NCBI RefSeq assembly: GCF_000282515.1
Contig: NZ_AKJD01000076.1
Location: forward strand, 1-64,000
DNA length: 64,000 nucleotides
Direction: 5' to 3'
DNA from: Pseudomonas sp. GM80
GTDB taxonomy: Bacteria; Pseudomonadota; Gammaproteobacteria; Pseudomonadales; Pseudomonadaceae
A model generated the notes under the pieces. The model ran no database searches, had not been told where the DNA came from, and saw only the letters and a list, made by a program, of their open reading frames with translations. Positions within the stretch are counted from its first letter, which is position 1; every line of letters starts with the position of its first letter. A program made the position numbers and the translations under genes. This document shows positions 19,280 to 28,890 of the stretch, in pieces.

Positions 19280-19357
19280 AAAAGATCGCAGCCTGCGGCA
19301 GCTCCTACATGATGGACGCCGCTCCCCTGTAGGAGCTGCCGCAGGCTGCGATCTTTT
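19280..19357. repeat. Inverted pair of family-A REP units
   Basis: AAAAGATCGCAGCCTGCGGC...CTACA (19280-19309) faces TGTAGGAGCTGCCGCAGG...TTTT (19328-19357), with 18 nt between. Located just after the aldehyde dehydrogenase stop. Confidence 0.88.
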
Positions 19358-19500
19358 CCGCGACACACGGATGATGTCGGCGATTCACCACCAGGCTTCA
19401 CCGAAACCAAAACAACAACTACCGAACCGGACGGCGCCTGCATGGCCCCGCCACGGCCTCGGCCATCCGAAATCTGCCGATTTCACGGAGCAAAACACAC

Positions 19501-20985
19501 ATGAGTTCCTCACCCGATCTCGCCACAGCCGTTGCCGACAGCGATGCCGAACAACTGCGCAAACTGGGCTACACCTCGAACTTCAACCGCAGCATGAGCC
19601 TGTGGGAAAACTTCGCCTTGGGCTTCACTTATCTGTCACCGGTCGTAGGGGTTTATACCCTCTTCGGCCTGTGCCTCGCCGCCGGCGGCCCACCGATGTT
19701 CTGGGCCTACTTGCTGGTGGGTTGCGGCCAATTGCTGGTGTGCCTGATCTTCGGCGAAGTGGTTTCGCAGTTCCCGATTTCCGGCGGTGTTTACCCTTGG
19801 GCACGCCGATTGGTCGGTAAGAAATGGGCATGGATGGTCGGCTGGATCTACTCCATCGCCCTTTGCGTGACCATCGCTGCCGTTGCGGTCGGCGCTGGCC
19901 CGTACCTGGCCGCCATGCTTGGTTTCGAGCCAAGCAACAACACCAACATCGTAATCGCCCTGGTGCTGACCCTGTTCGCCACACTGGTCAACCTCAGCGG
20001 CACCAAAGTGCTGGCGCGCATCGCCATGTTCGGCTTCCTCTGCGAACTGGTTGGCGCGGTGATCGTTGGCGTTTACTTGTTGGTGTTCGAACGCCATCAA
20101 CCGCTCAGCGTGCTGTTCAACACCTTCGACATCAGCGTCGACGGCTCATACCTGCCGGCCTTCCTCACCGCGTCGTTGGCGGGGATGTTCCTCTACTACG
20201 GCTTCGAGGCCTGCGGCGACGTGGCCGAAGAAACCCCGAACCCCAGCGCAAAAATCCCGGTGGCCATGCGCATGACCATCTACATCGGCGGCATCGCGGC
20301 AATGTTCGCCTGCCTGGCGCTGATCCTCGCCGTGCCGGACATGCAAGCCGTGATCAACGGCACCGACAAAGACCCGGTCACCACCATCCTCAACAACGCC
20401 TTCGGCCCGGTCGGTTCGAAAGTGGTGATGGGCGTGGTGATGATTTCCTTCATCTCCTGCGTCATCAGCCTACAAGCAGCGGCGAGCCGTCTGCTGTATT
20501 CCTACGCTCGCGATGAAATGGTCATTGGCAGCCGACTGCTGAAAAAGATTTCTCCTACAACCCAAGTACCGGTTGCCGCACTGTTCGTGTCCGGCGTCCT
20601 GCCGGCCCTGATCATCGCCCTCGGCTTCTACCTGCAAGACGCCGTGGCCACCATCGTCAGCTTCGCCGCCATCGGCATCTATCTCGCCTTCCAGATGATC
20701 GTCCTGGCCGCGCTGTACGCCCGCAGCAAAGGCTGGAAACCGAGCGGCAAATTCACCCTCGGCGCATGGGGCTGGCCGGTGAACATCGGCGCGCTGGTGT
20801 ACGGCGTTGGCGCAATCATCAACATGGCCTGGCCACGCACGCCGGACGCGGCGTGGTATGTGAACTATGCGATGGTGTTGAGCACGGCGATCGTGATTGG
20901 CTTGGGCCTGGTTTATATGTGGATTGGCAAGCCGTATGACCATGGCAAGGCCCCGGCTGGAGATGCTTGGAAGGTGAGTCGCTAA
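19501..20985 (+). CDS. APC-family amino acid/amine permease
   Basis: A 494-aa protein with about 12 hydrophobic helices. The APC signature region is NFALGFTYLSPVVGVYTLFG, and GGPPMFWAYLLVGCGQLLV plus FPISGGVYPWARRLVGKKWAW are characteristic of the amino acid/choline transporter group. The later helix YYGFEACGDVAEETPNPSAKIP is also a family hallmark. Position beside the amine/aldehyde cluster suggests import of an amine, amino acid or GABA, but the substrate cannot be read. It is separated from the aldehyde dehydrogenase gene by a REP pair and 226 bp in total, so it probably has its own promoter. Confidence 0.9.
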   Translation: MSSSPDLATAVADSDAEQLRKLGYTSNFNRSMSLWENFALGFTYLSPVVGVYTLFGLCLAAGGPPMFWAYLLVGCGQLLVCLIFGEVVSQFPISGGVYPWARRLVGKKWAWMVGWIYSIALCVTIAAVAVGAGPYLAAMLGFEPSNNTNIVIALVLTLFATLVNLSGTKVLARIAMFGFLCELVGAVIVGVYLLVFERHQPLSVLFNTFDISVDGSYLPAFLTASLAGMFLYYGFEACGDVAEETPNPSAKIPVAMRMTIYIGGIAAMFACLALILAVPDMQAVINGTDKDPVTTILNNAFGPVGSKVVMGVVMISFISCVISLQAAASRLLYSYARDEMVIGSRLLKKISPTTQVPVAALFVSGVLPALIIALGFYLQDAVATIVSFAAIGIYLAFQMIVLAALYARSKGWKPSGKFTLGAWGWPVNIGALVYGVGAIINMAWPRTPDAAWYVNYAMVLSTAIVIGLGLVYMWIGKPYDHGKAPAGDAWKVSR

Positions 20986-21029
20986 GATTGATTCACGTGC
21001 CCGCAGGGATGCGGGCACTGTTCACAGTA

Positions 21030-21656
21030 CTAGATCCGTTGGGGCGTGGATAACGTTTCAAATACATCCATCAACAAATGGATTTCGGTACTGGGATTAG
21101 GCTCGCCACTGGCCACCACGTCTTCTAGTACTTTCGGCGCCAGCGTTCTTGCCCGATGAAACGGCTCACCCAGCAACTGAGCAAAATAGCTGATGGCTTT
21201 ACCCTTCTCATAATTCGCCATATTGGGCTTAGTCCTCAAACTCTTGCTCACCAGATCACCCGGAGAGTTTTTCCCGGCAGATCTGAAAGGTTTTCGGCTA
21301 AAGCCAAAGTGCAAAAGAAGCCAAAATTCAAAGCATGGATACGACGCAATGACGGTGATTTTTGGATGAGACTTCGCCTCACTCAATGCACGTTCAAAAC
21401 ACAGGTGAGTATCGCGATCCAAGACGCAGAAGACTTTGTCGAAGTACTCTTGTCGCTTCATCGCTCGATCGACGATGCCGCTCGGGTGGGTCACACCGCA
21501 GTGGACGATTTCAACCTGTGCCCGGGCACGAAAGTGCAGTGCCGCCTCTTCCAGATAACGCTTACCCGATTTGCTGTCTTCGCAGAGCACCAACACACTG
21601 GGTTGCGGCTTGAAGCGTGAGGCTTTTCGATCAAACGACTTATTCGAGCTCACCAT
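21030..21656 (-). CDS. RloB-domain protein (Toprim-like; AbiLii-type defence partner)
   Basis: A 208-aa protein. The start VLVLCEDSKSGKRYLEEAA has a conserved acidic residue after a hydrophobic strand, followed by FCVLDRDTHLCFERAL, the D-x-D of a Toprim-like metal site. A further family element is IASYPCFEFWLLLHFG. This pattern is the RloB family. It begins 2 nt after the stop of the AAA ATPase gene, an operon. RloA/RloB pairs are found in restriction islands, and the AbiL phage-abortive-infection system pairs an AAA ATPase with an RloB protein. It is therefore probably the toxic nuclease-like effector of a phage-defence unit. Activity is inferred. Confidence 0.82.
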   Translation of the reverse strand: MVSSNKSFDRKASRFKPQPSVLVLCEDSKSGKRYLEEAALHFRARAQVEIVHCGVTHPSGIVDRAMKRQEYFDKVFCVLDRDTHLCFERALSEAKSHPKITVIASYPCFEFWLLLHFGFSRKPFRSAGKNSPGDLVSKSLRTKPNMANYEKGKAISYFAQLLGEPFHRARTLAPKVLEDVVASGEPNPSTEIHLLMDVFETLSTPQRI

Positions 21657-21658
21657 TG

Positions 21659-22912
21659 TCAGCCCCGCCTTATCAGCGGCAATCCGCGGTAGCGGCCTTC
21701 GAAGTAGCGCTTCTCGACGTCCTCGCTTTCCTGACCTTCAAAGTCGTGCACGGAAAACAGATGCGTGGCAGCGTGAGCATCGCGCTCTGTAATCCAGAAT
21801 TGATCACGACGTAGAATTTTCTCATTCATCAGATGGGTGTCGTGGGTGGTGAAGATCAGTTGCGTATTCAGCCCGTTGTCCAGATGTCGGGCGATCAAAT
21901 CGGCGACGATTTCAGGGTGCAGACTGCTGCTCAACTCATCGACACTGAGAACGCCACTGCCACCGGCCTGATTCATCATGAACCACGGCAGCCAGAAACC
22001 GATCAGGTTCTTTGTGCCGCAAGACTCTTCCGAAAAATCAAACTCGGCTTCACTCGACATACTCGAGTGCGTGAGCGTCAGCTTGTCCCGTTGCGCGGCG
22101 GCAATAAACTCCTTCAGCGTGAGTTTTCTGTTATCCGCAGCCGAAACAGCATCATCCGGGCTGAGTTGAATCGCTGATACCGGAATATCCAGCGCGCAGA
22201 GAAAATCACGCAAGTCGCTCGTATGGCTTTTAACCATTTGCAAAAAACGAATCGACGCTGTGGATAAACCGGGCATGTTGTTCTGCTCAATCACCAGCAG
22301 ACCACTTTGAAACCAGGAGAACGGTAAGCGCAGTTGCATCAGTTCTTCACTGCTGTGAATCACTGCTTGTGCGAGAAACAACATCTTGGGGCTGGTCAAA
22401 CGCTGCCAAGCGCGATGGACTTCCTTGCCACCCTCAAGGGTTTCGCCGAAAAGATAATGCTCGCCTTGCGCATCAACCTGACGTCTGTACAGCAACGTCT
22501 CTTTTCCTTGTGGAAAGCAGAGCAATTGCTCGTGAACAATCCGTTGCGCAGTCAAACCGAGGACAAATCGATAGCGCAAACCTCCTTGAACAAAGTCGTA
22601 CTCAAAAGCACTGGGCTCATCTTTCAGTGTTTCGTCAAAGCGAAACGCTGAAACGGGTAACGCGGCATCCATCGTGTCAGCGGGTATCGCCAATAAACTC
22701 CCGACGATGCCCATCGCTCGAATCAACGATGACTTGCCGGACGCATTCGGGCCATAAATCGCAGCGACCTTGAGCAGTTCCGGAAGCTCCTCCGCATTCG
22801 TGGACGCTTTGAATGTGTTGCGTGATTTGCTCAGAAGAGGGCTCGCCGCCATGGAGAGCGTTTGCCTGTCCCTGAATGAGCGGAAATTGGACACCGAAAA
22901 CTCGATCAACAT
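21659..22912 (-). CDS. AAA ATPase (RloA/AbiLi-like, AAA15/21 family) of a two-gene defence unit
   Basis: A 417-aa SMC-like ATPase. It opens MLIEFSVSNFRSFRDRQTLSM, then Walker A YGPNASGKSSL. The signature/Walker B region is SEESCGTKNLIGFW followed by GVLSVDELSSSLHPEI, then the H-like switch LIFTTHDTHLMN. This OLD/RloA-type architecture lacks long coiled coils. It acts as a sensor or activator for a partner nuclease in several systems (AbiL, PARIS-like). With the RloB protein encoded 2 nt downstream it forms a compact defence operon between the APC permease gene and a REP-rich gap. Classification is from motifs; the phage specificity is unknown. Confidence 0.85.
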   Translation of the reverse strand: MLIEFSVSNFRSFRDRQTLSMAASPLLSKSRNTFKASTNAEELPELLKVAAIYGPNASGKSSLIRAMGIVGSLLAIPADTMDAALPVSAFRFDETLKDEPSAFEYDFVQGGLRYRFVLGLTAQRIVHEQLLCFPQGKETLLYRRQVDAQGEHYLFGETLEGGKEVHRAWQRLTSPKMLFLAQAVIHSSEELMQLRLPFSWFQSGLLVIEQNNMPGLSTASIRFLQMVKSHTSDLRDFLCALDIPVSAIQLSPDDAVSAADNRKLTLKEFIAAAQRDKLTLTHSSMSSEAEFDFSEESCGTKNLIGFWLPWFMMNQAGGSGVLSVDELSSSLHPEIVADLIARHLDNGLNTQLIFTTHDTHLMNEKILRRDQFWITERDAHAATHLFSVHDFEGQESEDVEKRYFEGRYRGLPLIRRG

Positions 22913-23345
22913 GGAGAAACCTGCAGTTCATTCCGTGGATCCGAATAGATAAAGGAAAAACTACGGCTTGGGCGGTCGGTTGCCGCCGACACTGCAAAAT
23001 CAGGCATTTCCTACAGATGCTGCCTTCATAGACAAGCCCGCTTTCCTACAGCAGGTGTCGACAGAGCTGACTTGGCGTCTTGGGTGGCTAGCCGATAGGC
23101 GTCTTGGGTGGCTAGCCGATAGGCTTCTTCTTGGCGGCGAAATCAGCGGCCCGGTTGAACAAAAAACCTGTGGCGAGGGAGGTTGTCGAATCGTCCCGCT
23201 GAGTCGCATAGCGGCCCCTCTTGAAAAAGCAGGATACTGCTGCGCAGTCCAGCGGGAGCAAGCTCCCTCGCCACAGGTTCAGTAGTAGGTTGATTGATCA
23301 GGCCACCGTAAAAGCCAAATGGCTTTCACGGTGCCCACCCCAGCG
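22913..23345. repeat. Gene-free stretch with a 24-bp tandem duplication and a family-C REP pair
   Basis: Upstream of the AbiL-like operon. A perfect 24-bp direct duplication (unit begins GCGTCTTGGGTGGCTAG) occupies 23075-23098 and 23099-23122. A family-C REP pair spans 23167-23277 (CCTGTGGCGAGGGAGG ... CCCTCGCCACAGG). The rest presumably holds the promoter of the ATPase gene; no clear -35/-10 boxes stand out. Confidence 0.7.
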
Positions 23346-23531
23346 TTAAAACCGCGAAACACTCCGCATCGCATCCACCAGATACCGCATCGCGATCCGG
23401 TCACTTTCCGAAAGCTCCCGATAGCGCTCCACCAGTTTCAGTTCCTCAGAGCTCAACCGGCGCCTTCTGCGTCCGCTGCCCAGGCAGGGGAAGATGCCCA
23501 GCATGTCGGTGATGCCTTGTATTTTTGCCAT
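23346..23531 (-). CDS. Small conserved basic protein (61 aa)
   Basis: MAKIQGITDMLGIFPCLGSG is followed by a basic patch GRRRRRLSSEEL and a helical tail ending RYLVDAMRSVSRF. The sequence has the look of a small protein that recurs in Pseudomonas annotation, from memory and without a function. The composition (five consecutive Arg followed by an amphipathic helix) could suit nucleic-acid or membrane binding. It is a single gene; GAAGGACATCGTCC before the start provides a Shine-Dalgarno-like GAAGGA. Confidence 0.65.
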   Translation of the reverse strand: MAKIQGITDMLGIFPCLGSGRRRRRLSSEELKLVERYRELSESDRIAMRYLVDAMRSVSRF

Positions 23532-23934
23532 GGACGATGTCCTTCTCTAGTACTGCAAAGAATTGCTTAAACACCACATCGCCCTGCCCCTTACAGCAGC
23601 GCCGTGTGCCCTGCCGGCAAAATCGATCGCGCCGGCCATGCCCATAGAATAGAAATAAATTCGCCGCTGAAAAGCGGTTTTTAGAGTAATTAGTCAAGAA
23701 AAGCAGATATGCCGTGTAAATCAGAACGTCCTGTCAGATTTTTAACCGACATGTCTTGTTTCATTGACACACTGGCGCAGTGAATCAACGAATTTTGCAT
23801 TGCGAGCGAACCGTTTAAGCTAGCCGGCATCTGTTTATAGTCCGTTGCGTTTGGCCGAAGGCTTGTCCGAACCGTTATTTCTGATCCAGCACGTGCCAGG
23901 AACGGCGCGGGATTGCACACGACAGGTTGTATTT
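23532..23934. other. Intergenic region between the 61-aa gene and opgD
   Basis: This roughly 400-bp divergent interval must contain promoters for both genes. It has A/T-richer stretches around 23650-23710 and 23760-23800, but I see no motif I can name and no further gene. Confidence 0.4.
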
Positions 23935-25563
23935 ATGCACCGCAGGAATTTGCTCAAAGCGTCCATGGCCATTGCGGCTTACACCGGTCTTTCGGCCACC
24001 GGCCTGCTGGCGACCCGCGCATGGGCGGCCAGTGGCGGCGCCGCTGATGGCGAGGCGCAGGCGTTTGACTTCGAAGCGCTGAAGCGCCAGGCCAAGCAAC
24101 TGGCTGGCAGTGCCTATCAGGACACTAAACAGGTGCTGCCGCCGACGCTGGCGACCATGACGCCGCAGAATTTCAACGCGATCCGCTACGACGGTAATCA
24201 TTCATTGTGGAAGGAGAATAAGGGCCAACTCGACGTGCAGTTCTTCCACGTCGGCATGGGTTTCCGCCAGCCGGTGCGCATGTACAGCGTCGATCCGAAG
24301 ACCCGCACTGCGCGCGAAGTGCATTTCCGCCCGGCACTGTTCAACTACGAGAACACTTCGGTCGACACCCAGCAGCTCAAGGGCGACCTGGGTTTTGCCG
24401 GCTTCAAGCTGTTCAAGGCGCCGGAACTGGATCGCCATGACGTGGTGTCGTTCCTCGGCGCAAGTTATTTCCGTGCGGTGGATGCGACTGGCCAATATGG
24501 CCTCTCCGCACGCGGTCTGGCGATCGACACTTACGCCAAGAAACGCGAAGAATTCCCTGATTTCACCAAATTCTGGTTCGAGACCCCGGATCAGAACGCC
24601 ACGCGTTTTGTGGTCTACGCCCTGCTCGACTCGCCGAGCGCCACCGGCGCTTATCGCTTCGACATCGATTGCCAGGCCGAGCGCGTGGTGATGGAGATCG
24701 ACGCGCACATCAATGCGCGCACCGCCATCGAGCAACTGGGCATCTCGCCGATGACCAGCATGTTCAGCTGCGGCAACCACGAACGGCGCATGTGCGACAC
24801 CATTCACCCGCAAATCCATGACTCGGATCGCCTGGCGATGTGGCGCGGCAACGGCGAGTGGATCTGCCGTCCGCTGAACAACCCGGCGACTCTGCAATTC
24901 AACGCGTTTGCCGATACCGATCCGAAAGGTTTCGGTCTGGTGCAGACCGACCATGAGTTCGCCAACTATCAAGACACCGTCGACTGGTACAGCAAGCGTC
25001 CAAGCCTGTGGGTCGAACCGACCACCGCGTGGGGCGAGGGCTCTATCGATCTGCTGGAAATCCCTACAACTGGCGAAACGCTCGATAACATCGTCGCGTT
25101 CTGGACCCCGAAAAAACCGGTGGCTGCCGGTGATTCGCTGAACTATGGCTACAAGCTCTACTGGAGCGCTTTGCCGCCGGTGAGCACGCCGTTGGCGCGG
25201 GTGCAGGCAACTCGTTCCGGGATGGGCGGTTTTGTTGAGGGTTGGGCACCGGGCGAGCATTACCCGCCGGTGTGGGCGCGTCGTTTTGCTGTGGATTTCA
25301 CGGGTGGCGGCCTGGATCGATTGCCACAGGGCACCGGGATTGAGCCGGTGGTGACGTGCTCGAACGGCAAAGTGCAGGATTTCAGCGTGCTGGTGCTGGA
25401 TGACATCAAGGGTTACCGGATTCTGTTTGACTGGTACCCGACCAGTGACAGCGTTGAGCCGGTGGAGCTGCGGTTGTTTATTCGCACCAACGATCGCACG
25501 TTGAGCGAGACGTGGTTGTACCAGTACTTCCCGCCGGCGCCGGATAAGCGCAAATACCCTTGA
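23935..25563 (+). CDS. opgD: Glucan biosynthesis protein D (OpgD/MdoD)
   Basis: ATG 23935 gives 542 aa with a twin-arginine signal peptide [20 protein letters not shown] (RRNLLK), so the folded protein is exported by Tat. The longer frame from 23845 would bury the signal. The mature protein begins [15 protein letters not shown] and contains family blocks [49 protein letters not shown] and [13 protein letters not shown]. OpgD acts in the periplasm in the synthesis of osmoregulated periplasmic glucans, modelling the backbone together with OpgG/OpgH-type proteins encoded elsewhere. It is a single gene followed by a REP pair and a terminator. Confidence 0.95.
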   Translation: MHRRNLLKASMAIAAYTGLSATGLLATRAWAASGGAADGEAQAFDFEALKRQAKQLAGSAYQDTKQVLPPTLATMTPQNFNAIRYDGNHSLWKENKGQLDVQFFHVGMGFRQPVRMYSVDPKTRTAREVHFRPALFNYENTSVDTQQLKGDLGFAGFKLFKAPELDRHDVVSFLGASYFRAVDATGQYGLSARGLAIDTYAKKREEFPDFTKFWFETPDQNATRFVVYALLDSPSATGAYRFDIDCQAERVVMEIDAHINARTAIEQLGISPMTSMFSCGNHERRMCDTIHPQIHDSDRLAMWRGNGEWICRPLNNPATLQFNAFADTDPKGFGLVQTDHEFANYQDTVDWYSKRPSLWVEPTTAWGEGSIDLLEIPTTGETLDNIVAFWTPKKPVAAGDSLNYGYKLYWSALPPVSTPLARVQATRSGMGGFVEGWAPGEHYPPVWARRFAVDFTGGGLDRLPQGTGIEPVVTCSNGKVQDFSVLVLDDIKGYRILFDWYPTSDSVEPVELRLFIRTNDRTLSETWLYQYFPPAPDKRKYP

Positions 25564-25588
25564 GGGGTTGAGGCGCCTGGACGGGCCT

Positions 25589-25680
25589 CATCGCTGGCAA
25601 GCCAGCTCCCACAGGTTCGGTGCGATACACAAACCCCGTATTCAACGTCAACCATTGTGGGAGCTGGCTTGCCAGCGATG
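25589..25680. repeat. REPIN-like inverted pair (GCTGGCAAGCCAGCTCCCAC)
   Basis: ATCGCTGGCAAGCCAGC at 25589 and GCTGGCTTGCCAGCGATG ending at 25680 form an inverted pair with a unique centre, between opgD and the terminator. Related units lie near 62822 and 63709. Confidence 0.85.
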
Positions 25681-25716
25681 GCGGCAGTGCGGCAACAGAA
25701 GCCCATCAGACAAAAC

Positions 25717-25748
25717 AAAGCCCCGGCCATCACTGCCCGGGGCTTTTT
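25717..25748 (+). terminator. Rho-independent terminator after opgD
   Basis: Stem AAAGCCCCGG (25717-25726) pairs with CCGGGGCTTT (25737-25746), followed by T residues. It lies between convergent opgD and the flavin oxidoreductase gene and probably serves both. Confidence 0.85.
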
Positions 25749-25765
25749 GCTTCGTCGCTACTTAA

Positions 25766-26872
25766 TCAATCGCGCAAATCAGACTCATGAATCGGCTGAT
25801 CCCGATGCGTCGCACGCTGATACTGCGCCGGCCACACCGCTTTGCGTCCACCCAGATCATCGTCGGCATGCAGCGGCCAGTACGGATCACGCAGCAGCTC
25901 GCGGGCGAGGAAGATGATGTCGGCCTGACAGGTGCGCAGAATATGCTCGGCCTGCGCCGGCTCGGTAATCATTCCCACAGTGCCGGTGGCGATGCCTGAC
26001 TCTTTGCGTACGCGCTCGGCGAAGCGTGTCTGATAACCCGGCCCGACGGGGATTTCGGCATTCGCTGCGGTGCCGCCCGAAGATACGTCGATCAGATCCG
26101 CGCCAAGGGTATGCAGCCGTCGCGCCAGCTCCACGGTTTCATCCGGATTCCAGCCGTCCTCCACCCAGTCGGTGGCCGATACGCGAACAAATAACGGCAA
26201 CTCTTCCGGCCAAACCGCCCTCACTGCCTCAGTCACTTGCAGCACCAGACGAATACGATTTTCAAATGAGCCACCGTATTGATCGCGGCGCTGGTTGCTC
26301 AGCGGCGAAAGGAATTGATGCAGCAGATACCCATGCGCCGCATGCACCTCAACCACACTGAAGCCGGCCTTCAGCGCGCGTTTCGCGGCATCGACAAACG
26401 CCTGAATGACGTCGGCAATCTGCCCTTCATCCAGCTGTTTCGGTTGCGTGTGTTGCGGGTCAAAGGCAATCGGCGACGGTCCGACCGGGGTCCAGCCGCC
26501 ATCATCGGGTTTGACGCTGCCATGCTTGCCGAGCCACGGCCGATGGGTGCTGGCCTTGCGCCCGGCGTGGGCCAGTTGAATGCCGGCGACCGCGCCTTGG
26601 GAGGTAATGAAGCGAGTGATGCGTTGCAGCGGCTCAATTTGTTCGTCGTTCCACAGGCCAAGGTCTTCGGCGGTGATCCGCCCGTCGGCGGTCACCGCCG
26701 TGGCTTCGGTAAATACCAGACCGGCGCCGCCCACCGCGCGGCTGCCGAGGTGCACCAGGTGCCAGTCGTTGGCCAGGCCGTCGACGCTGGAGTACTGGCA
26801 CATCGGCGAGACGGCGATGCGGTTGGGCAGGGTCAGTTGGCGTAGGGTGAAGGGTTCAAGCAGCAGACTCAT
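25766..26872 (-). CDS. NADH:flavin oxidoreductase, Old Yellow Enzyme family (YqjM/XenA-like)
   Basis: A 368-aa FMN-dependent TIM-barrel enzyme. It starts LLEPFTLRQLTLPNRIAVSPMCQYSS, with the Cys of the thermophilic-like OYE class in PMCQY. Substrate-binding histidines lie in EVHAAHGYLLHQFLSPLSN, a family landmark, and IQLAHAGRKAS is also diagnostic. The FMN-phosphate region lies near the end (IIFLARELLRDPYWP). Such enzymes reduce activated C=C bonds of enones, nitro compounds and other electrophiles with NAD(P)H. It is a single gene convergent with opgD; no linked regulator is visible. It is similar to but distinct from classical XenA, so I give no symbol. Confidence 0.92.
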   Translation of the reverse strand: MSLLLEPFTLRQLTLPNRIAVSPMCQYSSVDGLANDWHLVHLGSRAVGGAGLVFTEATAVTADGRITAEDLGLWNDEQIEPLQRITRFITSQGAVAGIQLAHAGRKASTHRPWLGKHGSVKPDDGGWTPVGPSPIAFDPQHTQPKQLDEGQIADVIQAFVDAAKRALKAGFSVVEVHAAHGYLLHQFLSPLSNQRRDQYGGSFENRIRLVLQVTEAVRAVWPEELPLFVRVSATDWVEDGWNPDETVELARRLHTLGADLIDVSSGGTAANAEIPVGPGYQTRFAERVRKESGIATGTVGMITEPAQAEHILRTCQADIIFLARELLRDPYWPLHADDDLGGRKAVWPAQYQRATHRDQPIHESDLRD

Positions 26873-27047
26873 GGGGCACCTCTCAAATCAGTGGGCAGGC
26901 TCCAGGGTTCTGTTTGAATAGTCGACGAGTGACAGGAAAAAGGTGCAGCACCCGCCCCCGCGGGCAAAAAATTCGACAAGACGTCACAAGGCCAATCAAG
27001 CAGTGCTTAGAGCCTAGTCGACAACGGGAGATCGGGGGAAATTCAAG

Positions 27048-27120
27048 AAAAGATCGCAGCCTGCGGCAGCTCCTACAGAGCGCACTTCTATGTAGGAGCT
27101 GCCGAAGGCTGCGATCTTTT
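27048..27120. repeat. Inverted pair of family-A REP units
   Basis: AAAAGATCGCAGCCTGCGGC (27048 onward) faces TGTAGGAGCTGCCGAAGG...TTTT (27091-27120), immediately after the recJ stop, between recJ and the flavin oxidoreductase gene. Confidence 0.87.
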
Positions 27121-27125
27121 GATCT

Positions 27126-28835
27126 TCAGCGCGGTTCGATATGAGCAATCATCAACTGAACGGTCTCATTACCCCGAAACTCGTTAACGTCGAGCTTATA
27201 GGCGAGCTCAACCCACTTGATCGTCGGATTCGGCCAGATATCCCGGTCAATCCCAAACGCAATACCGTCCAGCTTCACCGAGCCACACTCGCTCTTCAGC
27301 ACCACTTTCAGGTGCCGCTCACCGACCACGCGCTGCTCAACCAACTGAAACACGCCGTGAAACAGCGGCTCAGGAAAGTGCTGCCCCCAAGGCCCGGCAT
27401 GGCGCAGGGCGCGGGCCAGTTCGAGGTGGAATTCTTCCACCGCTAGCGTGCCGTCCGAGAGCATGCGCCCGGTCAGGTCTTCCTCGCGAAGTTGCCTACG
27501 CACTTCAGCGTCAAATGCCTCGGCGAACAGCGGAAAATTCTCTTGCGGCAGGGTCAGACCGGCCGCCATCGCGTGGCCGCCGTACTTGGCGATCAAGTTC
27601 GGATGCTGCGCCGCGACTACACTCAGCGCGTCACGAATATGGAAGCCCTGCACCGAGCGCCCCGAGCCCTTGAGCAAGCCATCACCCGCATCAGCAAAGG
27701 CAATGGTCGGACGGAAATAACGCTCTTTCATCCGCGACGCGAGAATACCGATCACGCCTTGGTGCCACTCCGGATCAAACAGGCACAGACCAAACGGCAT
27801 CGACTCCACCGGCAAGTCCTTGAGCTGCGCCAGCGCTTCACGCTGCATGCCCTGCTCGATGGATTTGCGATCCTGGTTCATACCGTCCAGTTGCGCGGCC
27901 ATTTCCCGGGCAACGTTGGCGTCGGCAGTGAGCAGGCATTCGATGCCCAGGCTCATGTCATCCAGACGCCCGGCAGCGTTCAGGCGCGGGCCGACGATAA
28001 AACCGAGATCGGTGGAGGTGATGCGGGTGGCGTCACGCTTGGCCACTTCAAGGATCGCTTTGATCCCCGGCCGTGCGCGACCGGCGCGAATGCGTTCCAG
28101 GCCTTGATGCACCAGAATCCGGTTGTTGGCGTCCAGCGGCACCACGTCGGCGACGCTGCCCAGCGCGACCAGATCAAGCAGTTCACCGATGTTCGGCTGC
28201 GGCTTGTTCTCGTACCAGCCGAGGCTGCGCAAACGCGCGCGCAACGCCATCAACACATAAAAAATCACCCCGACGCCGGCCAGTGCCTTGCTCGGAAACT
28301 CGCAGCCCGGCTGGTTCGGATTGACCAGCGCATCGGCCTGCGGCAGCTCTTCGCCGGGCAAGTGGTGGTCGGTGATCAGCACTTTGAGCCCGGCCTTTTT
28401 CGCCGCCGCCACGCCCTCGACGCTGGAGATACCGTTGTCGACGGTGACCAGCAAATGCGGCTCGCGAGTCAAAGCGACTTCGACGATTTCCGGGGTCAGG
28501 CCGTAGCCATATTCAAAGCGGTTCGGCACCAGATAATCAACGTGCGCCGCACCGAGCAAGCGCAAGCCAAGCATGCCGACCGTGCTGGCCGTCGCACCGT
28601 CCGCATCGAAGTCGCCGACGATGAGGATGCGCTGGCGTTGCTCCAGCGCCGTCACCAGTAAGTCCACCGCCGCATCAATGCCCTTGAGCTGCTGAAACGG
28701 GATCAACCGTGCCAGGCTCTTGTCCAGCTCTGCCTCGGACTGCACGCCCCGCGCCGCATACAGGCGGGTCAGCAGCGGCGGAATATCACCGAGAAACGGC
28801 AGAGTGGCAGGCAGTTGACGAGGTTCGATACGCAT
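27126..28835 (-). CDS. recJ: Single-stranded-DNA-specific exonuclease RecJ
   Basis: A 569-aa protein with the DHH phosphoesterase motifs: RILIVGDFDADGATAS (DxD), then VLITDHHLPGEELPQADAL (DHH) and LVTVDNGISS. The C-terminal DHHA1 part carries the KYGGHAMAAGLTL glycine-rich motif and an OB-fold-like end. RecJ degrades 5'-ended single strands in RecFOR recombination, mismatch repair and base excision repair. Length is standard for gamma-proteobacteria. It is followed at its 3' side by a REP pair. The upstream YaeQ-like gene is in the same direction 55 bp away and could be co-transcribed. Confidence 0.96.
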   Translation of the reverse strand: MRIEPRQLPATLPFLGDIPPLLTRLYAARGVQSEAELDKSLARLIPFQQLKGIDAAVDLLVTALEQRQRILIVGDFDADGATASTVGMLGLRLLGAAHVDYLVPNRFEYGYGLTPEIVEVALTREPHLLVTVDNGISSVEGVAAAKKAGLKVLITDHHLPGEELPQADALVNPNQPGCEFPSKALAGVGVIFYVLMALRARLRSLGWYENKPQPNIGELLDLVALGSVADVVPLDANNRILVHQGLERIRAGRARPGIKAILEVAKRDATRITSTDLGFIVGPRLNAAGRLDDMSLGIECLLTADANVAREMAAQLDGMNQDRKSIEQGMQREALAQLKDLPVESMPFGLCLFDPEWHQGVIGILASRMKERYFRPTIAFADAGDGLLKGSGRSVQGFHIRDALSVVAAQHPNLIAKYGGHAMAAGLTLPQENFPLFAEAFDAEVRRQLREEDLTGRMLSDGTLAVEEFHLELARALRHAGPWGQHFPEPLFHGVFQLVEQRVVGERHLKVVLKSECGSVKLDGIAFGIDRDIWPNPTIKWVELAYKLDVNEFRGNETVQLMIAHIEPR

Positions 28836-28890
28836 GGGGTGACGGAGACTTCTCTTTAATACGTGGGATTAATCAGCTACAGGCGCGGGA

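Noticed and set aside
27492..28661. 389-aa plus-strand frame within recJ
   Set aside because: RecJ is certain on the opposite strand, and this frame shows no recognised domain.
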